Shown here one piece after another: positions 14,163 through 20,817 of a stretch of 35,672 nucleotides of DNA; the first letter of the stretch is position 1; each line of letters begins with the position of its first letter. The DNA lies in the IMG/VR virus record IMGVR_UViG_3300033149_003614, positions 1,582 through 37,253 of that record. One strand, 5' to 3'. The notes under the pieces are model-generated. The model was not told the origin of the DNA. It searched no databases and saw only the letters and a list, made by a program, of their open reading frames with translations. This DNA is from a virus. Both the position numbers and the translations under genes were made by a program.

Positions 14163-14224
14163 GGGTGGTATCACTCTTGCGACTTTGCCGGCATAGTAAG
14201 TGAGTTTTTACGTTTTTACCACCC
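14163..14224 (-). other. Structured intergenic element
   Basis: GGGTGGTA (14163-14170) and TACCACCC (14217-14224) form a perfect 8-bp stem. Inside are TCACT/AGTGA, ACT/AGT and the palindrome TGCCGGCA, so a branched fold is likely. It lies between the decayed DUF2958 gene and the 39-residue gene. No terminator-type U-run follows on the minus strand. Confidence 0.5.
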
Positions 14225-14229
14225 CTTAA

Positions 14230-14482
14230 TTATTTAATTGCTTTTGGCATTACTTCACTTATCTTTTTTTCTCCAATATATAGGTCTCGCTCAATGCCTA
14301 ATCCTAGCTTACCTTTGAATTCTTCTAACTCTGCTAGGCTGAAACTTCCCCATTCGTCATTCCAATCTCCGAATATACTTACATAACCAAAGAAGATTTT
14401 TTCTAAAATTCGGGTCTTTTACTTCTTCTTGAGAGCCGACTTCTTTGAATCGTGCCTCAAGTTCTGGTGTCATAAGTTTCAT
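14230..14482 (-). pseudogene. Decayed DUF2958 gene (deletion plus frameshift)
   Basis: The frame from ATG 14482 encodes MKLMTPELEARFKEVGSQEE followed by VKDP, the start of DUF2958 proteins, but then ends after 41 codons. The typical C-terminal half continues in the +1 frame: IFFGYVSIFGDWNDEWGSFS, then LAELEEFKGKLGLGIERDLY, ending at 14230. The central part that normally joins KDP to FFGY (the WYATE-type segment) is missing. An internal deletion with a net frame change is the simplest reading. DUF2958 proteins are phage and plasmid proteins of unknown role. A sequencing or assembly error is less likely because residues are missing as well. Confidence 0.65.
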
Positions 14483-14496
14483 AATTTCTCCTTCCT

Positions 14497-14832
14497 TTAT
14501 TGTAAGATTAATTCGCCAAGTTTATTTTCCTGAAATTCTGATTTACAATCAGGGTTGTCACAAATCCAGTTAGCTGTTCTAGCCCAGTTCTCAAACGGAA
14601 CATCTTTATTTCCAATCCTTTCATTTCTCAATTCGTATTCTTTACATATCGGGCATTTATAGACTTCCTCTTCAGCATCTTCATTTTTTATTAAGTCTGT
14701 GATAGTTGGCGGGACAATTCCGCTTCCGTCGCAAACATGACAAACGTCCATATTAACTTCGCCCTCACCACTTTCAACTGGAACTTTCCCAGAACCACCG
14801 CAGTTGTGGCATTTGTTGTAAAATCTTTTCAT
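14497..14832 (-). CDS. DnaJ-type zinc-finger protein
   Basis: The 111-residue protein has two CxxCxGxG knuckles as in the DnaJ Cys-rich domain (CHNCGGSGK and CHVCDGSGI). After an acidic linker comes a second ribbon with CPICKEYELR and CDNPDCKSE. There is no J domain. It is the first gene after a consensus promoter and has SD AAAGGAAAAAT, so it is likely one of the earliest transcribed. Such proteins are presumed to act as small chaperone or nucleic-acid-binding factors. Confidence 0.75.
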   Translation of the reverse strand: MKRFYNKCHNCGGSGKVPVESGEGEVNMDVCHVCDGSGIVPPTITDLIKNEDAEEEVYKCPICKEYELRNERIGNKDVPFENWARTANWICDNPDCKSEFQENKLGELILQ

Positions 14833-14876
14833 ATTTTTCCTTTCTTTTTTAATTAGTCTTTTTATCCTTTATCTTA

Positions 14877-14905
14877 ATTATAAACCTTTTTGAAAAACTT
14901 GTCAA
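14877..14905 (-). promoter_or_regulatory. Perfect sigma70 promoter of the early operon
   Basis: On the minus strand TTGACA (14905-14900), exactly 17 nt and TATAAT (14882-14877) match the consensus in all 12 positions. It drives the DnaJ-type gene and everything downstream to 12.5 kb. Two near-DnaA boxes lie 66 and 100 bp upstream. Confidence 0.9.
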
Positions 14906-14970
14906 AACCCTAAGCCCCTAGAAAACGACCAAAAAACCCCCAAAAAACAAGGTTTTATAGGAGTTAAAAG

Positions 14971-15013
14971 TTATCCACCATTATTTTATTAAAAAAGTAA
15001 AAAGTTATCCACT
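14971..15013 (-). promoter_or_regulatory. Pair of near-consensus DnaA boxes
   Basis: TTATCCACC (14971-14979) and TTATCCACT (15005-15013) each match the DnaA box TTATCCACA in eight of nine bases. They share the orientation of the two perfect boxes at 8484 and 12555 and lie in an AT-rich, gene-free gap between the terminator and the early promoter. Confidence 0.6.
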
Positions 15014-15024
15014 ACTATAATAGC

Positions 15025-15050
15025 AAAAAACCGCCCCAAAAAAGGACGGC
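15025..15050 (-). terminator. Rho-independent terminator of the late operon
   Basis: On the minus strand CCGTCC-TTTTTT-GGGGCGG forms a GC stem (one G-U pair) followed at once by TTTTTT. It lies 33 nt after the stop of the small membrane protein and before the early promoter, so it separates the late from the early transcription unit. Confidence 0.8.
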
Positions 15051-15082
15051 TTTTGCCGGAATCCGTGATTGACACTCGGATA

Positions 15083-15280
15083 TTATTTCTTTTTCTTCAG
15101 CTTGAAAGCTCCAAGTGCTACTTCCTGTTTTCTTCCGAATAAATAAACTACCACTGCTGAAACAGCAACAGCTAACCACTCAGGAATTTGAACATCGGGA
15201 AGTAGTACAGAGTGTAAAACAGCACCGGCGACGATTACGATGCCTACTACAACTAATAAGATTGTTATTGCTTTTGACAT
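15083..15280 (-). CDS. Two-helix membrane protein (possible holin)
   Basis: The 65-residue protein has one transmembrane helix (5-27), a short LLPDVQIPEW loop, a second helix (34-48) and the basic tail GRKQEVALGAFKLKKKK. Size, two-helix hairpin and positive C-terminus fit small class II holins. It is the last gene of the late operon, which also fits. No endolysin is directly adjacent, so the call stays tentative. Confidence 0.5.
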   Translation of the reverse strand: MSKAITILLVVVGIVIVAGAVLHSVLLPDVQIPEWLAVAVSAVVVYLFGRKQEVALGAFKLKKKK

Positions 15281-15311
15281 TTTTTGTAAAGTTTAGTTAA
15301 TTAAATAATCT

Positions 15312-15398
15312 GGTAGGGGGCTAGACCTAATTGTTCGTTTTGGGTATATGAGGCACAAACAATCGACCTTTAGAAAATGGTAGTCTCGCCCCCAAACC
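15312..15398 (-). other. Three-way-junction RNA element before the holin-like gene
   Basis: GGGGGC-x-AGAC (15316-15326) pairs with GTCT-x-GCCCCC (15383-15393), giving ten pairs around one mismatch. Inside are ATTGTT/AACAAT (15330-15335 and 15358-15363) and ACC/GGT (15366-15368 and 15379-15381), which make a three-way junction. It fills the 156-nt gap between the peptidase and the holin-like gene. It could be a processed RNA or a control element for the downstream gene. Confidence 0.55.
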
Positions 15399-15436
15399 AA
15401 ACCTTACAAAATAGCGACTATATTAATTCGCTATTT

Positions 15437-17449
15437 TTATTTTAAAAATCCGAAAGGGTGCCAGTCAATCTCATACTCATCAAGACTATCAACTGTTACA
15501 AATGGTTTTATCCAACCATCAGTAAGCATTTGTTGATAGCTTTCCCAACCACCAACCCAACGAATTTTATTACTTGTGTTTGATTTGGCAAAAATTTCTG
15601 GTTTGCCTTTCTTTTGAATTGTTTCAATCATATTTTTTATCTTAATATTCTTTTGGTCAATTAGTACCCAAGAGGTATAAACATTCCCACTCTTAAAATA
15701 ATCTTCATTCAAATAACCATAACCTTTGTCACCCCAATTAGTACTCCAAGAGTTAGCAAATTTAATTGCTTTTTTTCCATTTCTCATTAAAGCACCAATC
15801 CCATAAAAAGCGTGTCCCCAATTTAAAGCACCTGGCTCAACATCTGGCTTGTTCCAACCATCGTTTCCACCTTTAGCGGCCATTAATAAAGTTTTATGGT
15901 TTCGTAAGGCAATAGCAACATCGTCAATAGTCTTCGGAACAGAAAAGTATCTTAAACTTTTATACTTCTCTGCCTTACTTCTAAGCTCATCATCAATCTT
16001 TTGCTCTGTCATAAACTTTTCAGTAGGACCATTGTAAACAATTCTTCCATCAGACATCTCAACAGTCGTATAAGACGGTAAATCTTCTTCAAGATTAAAA
16101 CCATACTTAACAGCTATCTTACAAGCCTCTCTAGTATAAGCACCACCGCTAGGTAAATAAATCTGTTCATAGACTCCTTTAGCAGAAAAATCTTTCCATT
16201 TCTTAGTCTCAATAAAGTTTAACAAATCACCTATTGATGAAGTTGCTTGACCAACACAATTATGAACAGCAACAGTCTCAACAATATAACTATTATCTTT
16301 CTCTACTTCTATATTATAAATATGCCCACCAGCATAACTTAAAATTTTATCTATCAAATCAATCTTAATATAAAAATTCTTTTCATCCTCGTAACCATAT
16401 TGACTTTTATATTTTATATCAACTTTACCTAACAATTTTTTTGAGGCATCTCGTCCAAATTGTAACTCATAAACTTGCAACTTGTTTTCTTCTTTTTTTC
16501 GTTTTCTTATAGCAGTTCTAATTCCATTCCTTTTAGCAATATCATTCATTTGTCTAACTAATTCCTTAGAAGTAGTAACCCCAATATAACAATCTTGTTT
16601 ATAACAACCATCACCATCCATCCATCCTCGTAATATATTTAGTTGTTTTTTTGGTTCTAAAGTTAAAAATTTCTTGTGTAATTTTTTGTTAAAACACAAC
16701 TTACTACCATAATCCAAAAATCTTTCTGCCCATATTTTCCCAAGTATACTAACAGTTCTGCTTAAAGTATTTTTCTTGTCACTTATACTTACATTAGTAC
16801 CTAATCCACCAAAAATCTTCTCAAGTCTATTTTGATAATCTACTTCATCTTGATGAATTGAGAAATGAACTCCATAATCACTAACTGAACCCTCGGCCAG
16901 ATAAAATCCAATCGCCCAAAGAAAATTATCATCTAATTCAAATTCATAATCTAGTTTATCTTTTTTTATTTTATTAGTTTTAGGAATAGTCAGATACATA
17001 CCTTTCTGTAATCCTTTCGCTTCAACCCATTCATTATTATCAAGCAAAAAAGGATGTTCTGGAGATACAATTATAGGAAACAACCCATAACCTTTAATTA
17101 CAAACATTGTTCCTTGCCATTTTCGTTTTAATGTGTTATAAACTTTTTTTGGTATTCCATTATGAGTTACAACTCTCTCTCCAATATGTATCTTTTCAAT
17201 ATCTTTATAATTCAAATCTTCCATTAATACTTTAGTTCCTGCTGGAAAACAAGACGATGAACCATTTTGGTTTTCGATTTTAACCTTGGTATTAAATTCT
17301 TTTTCAAAGTCATAACCTTTTTCCCAATCAAAAGGTTTATCAACTCCCATTGCCATAGCTAATGGCGCATACTGTAAATCTCTATCATCAGGCCTGTCAG
17401 GAAAAGCGCCGGGATTAAAATTCTCGTCGAACTTAAATTCTTCTGCCAT
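15437..17449 (-). CDS. Papain-like (C1) cysteine peptidase with intein
   Basis: The 670-residue precursor contains an intein (67-397). The spliced protein would have 339 residues. The N-extein ends IENQNGSSS and the C-extein begins CVGQATSS, so C398 is both the +1 splice residue and the C1-family nucleophile. Downstream are LNWGHAFYGIG with the catalytic His and FANSWSTNWGDKGYGYL with the catalytic Asn. A C-terminal domain of about 50 residues (VGGWESYQQMLTDGW) follows. Papain-like domains in tail regions are presumed to degrade host surface proteins or to mature virion proteins. It lies after tail and fibre-like genes and shares their transcript. Confidence 0.92.
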   Translation of the reverse strand: MAEEFKFDENFNPGAFPDRPDDRDLQYAPLAMAMGVDKPFDWEKGYDFEKEFNTKVKIENQNGSSSCFPAGTKVLMEDLNYKDIEKIHIGERVVTHNGIPKKVYNTLKRKWQGTMFVIKGYGLFPIIVSPEHPFLLDNNEWVEAKGLQKGMYLTIPKTNKIKKDKLDYEFELDDNFLWAIGFYLAEGSVSDYGVHFSIHQDEVDYQNRLEKIFGGLGTNVSISDKKNTLSRTVSILGKIWAERFLDYGSKLCFNKKLHKKFLTLEPKKQLNILRGWMDGDGCYKQDCYIGVTTSKELVRQMNDIAKRNGIRTAIRKRKKEENKLQVYELQFGRDASKKLLGKVDIKYKSQYGYEDEKNFYIKIDLIDKILSYAGGHIYNIEVEKDNSYIVETVAVHNCVGQATSSIGDLLNFIETKKWKDFSAKGVYEQIYLPSGGAYTREACKIAVKYGFNLEEDLPSYTTVEMSDGRIVYNGPTEKFMTEQKIDDELRSKAEKYKSLRYFSVPKTIDDVAIALRNHKTLLMAAKGGNDGWNKPDVEPGALNWGHAFYGIGALMRNGKKAIKFANSWSTNWGDKGYGYLNEDYFKSGNVYTSWVLIDQKNIKIKNMIETIQKKGKPEIFAKSNTSNKIRWVGGWESYQQMLTDGWIKPFVTVDSLDEYEIDWHPFGFLK
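16259..17251 (-). mobile_element. Intein with LAGLIDADG homing endonuclease
   Basis: The 331-residue intein starts with block A (CFPAGTKVLMEDL). It carries VSPEHPFLL, two LAGLIDADG helices (LWAIGFYLAEGS at 178-188 and ILRGWMDGDGC at 273-283, with acidic residues E186 and D280 or nearby intact), block F (IYNIEVEKDNSYIV) and block G ending VAVHN. The penultimate His, the terminal Asn and the +1 Cys are all present, so splicing and homing both look functional. Confidence 0.93.
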
Positions 17450-17466
17450 ATAATTGAAGTTAATAA

Positions 17467-18180
17467 TTATCTATAAAAATAAGCTGTACCAGCGCAAGTA
17501 ACTCCTGCCACACCACTAGGTGTTAGCGTAATTTCATTACCAGACCAACTAGCAGTAACAGTAACATGATAAGGAGTTGTTGTCCCAGGGTATTGCGCAA
17601 ACGAACCACTTGTCTTTCCTTTTCTTGATATAAAAATATCACCACCAGAAGGGTGACCACCATTATCAAGAGTAGCGGCAACAATCGCATGTCTAGCAAC
17701 GTCAGGAACAGTAATCACATCAGCACTATCACTAGCCGAACCACAATATTGCATTCCCGGTGCTTCAAAAATCATAAGCTGTGTTGCGTCTAAAGCAATA
17801 CCAACCATTGTTTCATAGGTACCGACAGAAGTTCCAATAGTTCCATCGTCTTGAACATAGTATGTTGAACCTCTTGTCAGTCCAGTAAAATCCTCTACTA
17901 TCGTTCCTTTTCCTGTCATCACTTCAACAAAATCTCCCTCTGAGATATTCTGACCATAAATAGCAAAACCAACAAATTCTAATTTGTCTTGGTCGTTAGC
18001 GTCACAAAGACCAGCCCAACCATTACTAGCAACATAAATTGGCTTAGGAATCGAAGTAGTATCAATAGCTTCATTAGCTTGTAACTCAAAACGTCCATCT
18101 CTAGCTTTCAGATAGTTTGAATTTGCTGTGGAAGCTTCAATTTTATCTCCAGCAGTAAAAGTATGTAACGGATAACCCAT
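17467..18180 (-). CDS. Virion-associated tail or decoration protein
   Basis: The 237-residue protein is beta-rich and starts MGYPLHTFTAGDKIEASTAN, a beginning often found on phage tail-fibre and receptor-type proteins. A GDFVEVMTGKGTIVEDFTGL segment with YYVQDDGTIGT follows, like capsid-decoration or tail-collar modules. The C-terminal part (WSGNEITLTPSGVAGVTC) resembles a small exposed beta domain. It is co-oriented with tail genes and has its own promoter upstream (18259-18287). The exact virion position cannot be told. Confidence 0.6.
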   Translation of the reverse strand: MGYPLHTFTAGDKIEASTANSNYLKARDGRFELQANEAIDTTSIPKPIYVASNGWAGLCDANDQDKLEFVGFAIYGQNISEGDFVEVMTGKGTIVEDFTGLTRGSTYYVQDDGTIGTSVGTYETMVGIALDATQLMIFEAPGMQYCGSASDSADVITVPDVARHAIVAATLDNGGHPSGGDIFISRKGKTSGSFAQYPGTTTPYHVTVTASWSGNEITLTPSGVAGVTCAGTAYFYR

Positions 18181-18258
18181 ACGTTTTTAATTAATTATTT
18201 AAGATATAGTATATAAATTTGATTTTAATTTTGGTTTATTTTTCAATCCATGATGTCT

Positions 18259-18287
18259 TTTATAAAGTATCTAATTGTAAAAGTCAA
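18259..18287 (-). promoter_or_regulatory. Promoter in the gap 18181-18297
   Basis: On the minus strand TTGACT (18287-18282), 17 nt and TATAAA (18264-18259) form a good sigma70 promoter. It would drive the tail-associated protein and the intein-bearing peptidase separately from the main tail operon. The rest of this 117-nt gap is AT-rich leader. Confidence 0.65.
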
Positions 18288-18297
18288 ATCAAGTGTA

Positions 18298-18777
18298 TCA
18301 TAATATCACTATAGAATAATCCACAGTCAAAGTTTCGGTCACTGTCTTCGCAATACCACTCGGAGCATTCAAAAGAACCCGGCTAAACAAAATACCAGAA
18401 TCCGTAGAAGCACTTCCGTCTGAAAATAAACCAGCTTCATAATAAGTTCCATTACATTCCGTTGCGGTATAAAAAGCCGTACAATAAGCAACATTATTCG
18501 CATTCGTTTGCGAAGCCGTCAATTTTCGGTACGCTTCCGTGTCCAAAGTCGTATCTCCATTAGCCACGGCCGTACTTCCAGTCCCAAGCGCAGTATAATT
18601 AATACGCATTGTGTTGTCTGGGCTTGTTTCCGTCAGATTATTGGCAATCATAGTCCGACCGACCGTCGGTATGATATTTTCCTGAATATACGTTCTTTTG
18701 ATTTTTCCAGTCTTGGCATCACGAATAGTGATTTTCCAAATACCTTTTAAACCGATTGAGTCTTTAATTTTTTTCAT
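18298..18777 (-). CDS. Tail fibre-type structural protein
   Basis: The 159-residue protein has an N-terminal strand region GIWKITIRDAKTGKIKRTY, then IIPTVGRTMIANNL, NYTALGTGST and a YYEAGLFSDGSASTDSGIL segment. This layout is that of small tail-fibre or distal-tail proteins in phage genomes, in which the loop region ALGTGST-A-x-x-DTTL is conserved. It lies between the hub gene and the promoter. The assignment to a virion part is from family resemblance and context. Confidence 0.65.
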   Translation of the reverse strand: MKKIKDSIGLKGIWKITIRDAKTGKIKRTYIQENIIPTVGRTMIANNLTETSPDNTMRINYTALGTGSTAVANGDTTLDTEAYRKLTASQTNANNVAYCTAFYTATECNGTYYEAGLFSDGSASTDSGILFSRVLLNAPSGIAKTVTETLTVDYSIVIL

Positions 18778-18794
18778 ATTGTTTAATTAAATTA

Positions 18795-20816
18795 TTATTC
18801 AAAATAAGCGCCATCAAAAAGTCCATTCCTATCGTTGTTTGTCGGTGTTATATCAGCATAAACAAAGTCAATATCCCAATTCAAACTCTGTGCTGTAACT
18901 GTTGTTTCCGTAACTGATAAACTTTCCGTCTGCGCATTATGTGAAGTAGATGTCACATAATCGGCCGTCAAAGTAACAGTCTCATCAAAAGTTTCAACAA
19001 CGTCAAGTATCTCATTCTCATTAATAATAATTTCCTTTTTGTTTGCAATCGTCTGCTGTATCAAATATTCAATTATTCCTAAAGTTTTAGTAGTCACCAA
19101 AGAAACCTTATACTTCGGACTATCATGCGTCCAAGGAACTATTATAACTTTATTAATAATGAAATACTCATCAATACTATGAGCCGAAGAATTAATCCTA
19201 ATTCTCTGGCCTGACCTCAATCCATCTGTGTATGTTTCAAATTCACCTTCAGATAAGGTGTCTTTATAAGCATCAAGTTCTGCCCTTGCCCTTTCCCGCG
19301 CACCTTCTCTGGTGTTAATTGTTTGGTCAATAATAACATACTCATACTCACCATCTCCGCCTTCGGCTGTTTTTGTAGCGTCAATCGAATTCTGGTCTCT
19401 AAGTTTAACCCGAACTGGTAAATAAGGACTGCCGTGTAAAGTAATAACTGAATCCACACTAGGTATTCTATCGCTTCTAAATTTTAAACGCTTCTCTTCT
19501 CTATCCCAAACATAATCATAAGCACTCTCATCTCCCTGTCCTTCTAAAACACCATCCCAAGTCGTCCCTGTAACAGTAACCAAAAGGTCATCATATTTAT
19601 AACCAAGCGCATAAACCTGTTGCTCTCCATCTGAAACATACTTAGGTGCTAAGGCGCTACCAAGATATTCACCACCACGAACATAAATAACATTTTTTTT
19701 CTGGGAATCGTCCCTTCTAACAACTAAACTTTTAAAAATATAACTCCCGTCATCGTCTTGTATATCAAAACTAGCCGTATTATCAGTCTTACCAAAAAAG
19801 TTTATCACCCGACCATAATCAATATACCAATCGTAATTCACAATATCAGCAAGCTGTGTCAAAACATTATCAAATTGTTCATATCTAAAAGCAACATAAT
19901 CAGCTTCATTTGGACAATCAACTTCTAAATCTGCTAAATACCCGCAAACAATATCGTCAATCCTACAATCCGTCATATCTGTCTGTCCAGCCGAATAACT
20001 TATTCGCAACATCGCATAGTCCAAGGCCGAACTGTTTGGTGAACCCATCGCCCCGGCCTGAGCCGCACTCTTCCAGCTAAATCTTAAAATATTCCACCCG
20101 TCAGCAAAAGAAGTCTCATCGTGTTGTGTAGTAACCGTATCACTCCAATAATTGCTCGAATCGCTTCCCCATCTAAAAGTAAACCCAATAACATTCGTCG
20201 AATCCGGAATATAATACCACATAAAGAAATAACCATTGCTGTCGTATTCTGCTAAATTAACAGCCGTCATATCGTCAATATAAACGTCCGCGTAATTATT
20301 CGCTGACTGCGAAACATCAACGTCGTAATTAACACAACCACTTCCTCGTTTATAAATTGTTGTATCTGTCGTAACATTTAAAGCATCGCTCGCTCCGTCC
20401 GCCGTCCAAGTTCCGTCTCCGTCGTAGGTGTCCATGTTGTGGAACACGTCCATCGTATTTAAAGTAGAAAGGGCATTCCTAATAATGGTTTCAATCGTTT
20501 GATTTTCAAAACTATCGTTTAAAAGTTTTCTGCCTAAAAGCCGGCCATAATCGTTACATTCAACCTTGTATCTTATAACTTTATAATCATCAGCGTGATG
20601 AGTTACTTTCACCACAACACCAGCAAAAATTAAATCACTATCATGTCTAACCTTAACTTCCTGACCAACAGTTGGAGCCGTTAAACTTCCACAGGCAGAC
20701 CGCAAAACAAACTGACAACGGTTAATCTGCCTCGTTAAAATATCTTCTATACGCAAAGTATTGCGGTCGACAGATTTGGTATAATCTGTTCCCGCTACTT
20801 GTAAAGTAATTGCCAT
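18795..20816 (-). CDS. Tail hub-like protein with inserted jelly-roll domain
   Basis: The first 125 residues (MAITLQVAGTDYT, then VGQEVKVRHDSDLIFAGVVV and YKVECNDYGRLLGRKLL) and residues about 300-580 (FRYEQFDNVLTQLADIVNYD, YDYVWDREEKRLKF, NSIDATKT) match the beta-rich hub fold of gp27/gp44-like tail proteins. Between them about 170 residues (130-295) form a carbohydrate-binding-like jelly roll with FFMWYYIPDS, GWNILRFSWKS and CRIDDIVCGYL. The C-terminus is a strand-rich extension. The gene follows the tape measure directly, as expected for distal tail or hub proteins. The insert may bind host glycans, which is an inference. Confidence 0.75.
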   Translation of the reverse strand: MAITLQVAGTDYTKSVDRNTLRIEDILTRQINRCQFVLRSACGSLTAPTVGQEVKVRHDSDLIFAGVVVKVTHHADDYKVIRYKVECNDYGRLLGRKLLNDSFENQTIETIIRNALSTLNTMDVFHNMDTYDGDGTWTADGASDALNVTTDTTIYKRGSGCVNYDVDVSQSANNYADVYIDDMTAVNLAEYDSNGYFFMWYYIPDSTNVIGFTFRWGSDSSNYWSDTVTTQHDETSFADGWNILRFSWKSAAQAGAMGSPNSSALDYAMLRISYSAGQTDMTDCRIDDIVCGYLADLEVDCPNEADYVAFRYEQFDNVLTQLADIVNYDWYIDYGRVINFFGKTDNTASFDIQDDDGSYIFKSLVVRRDDSQKKNVIYVRGGEYLGSALAPKYVSDGEQQVYALGYKYDDLLVTVTGTTWDGVLEGQGDESAYDYVWDREEKRLKFRSDRIPSVDSVITLHGSPYLPVRVKLRDQNSIDATKTAEGGDGEYEYVIIDQTINTREGARERARAELDAYKDTLSEGEFETYTDGLRSGQRIRINSSAHSIDEYFIINKVIIVPWTHDSPKYKVSLVTTKTLGIIEYLIQQTIANKKEIIINENEILDVVETFDETVTLTADYVTSTSHNAQTESLSVTETTVTAQSLNWDIDFVYADITPTNNDRNGLFDGAYFE

Positions 20817-20817
20817 A

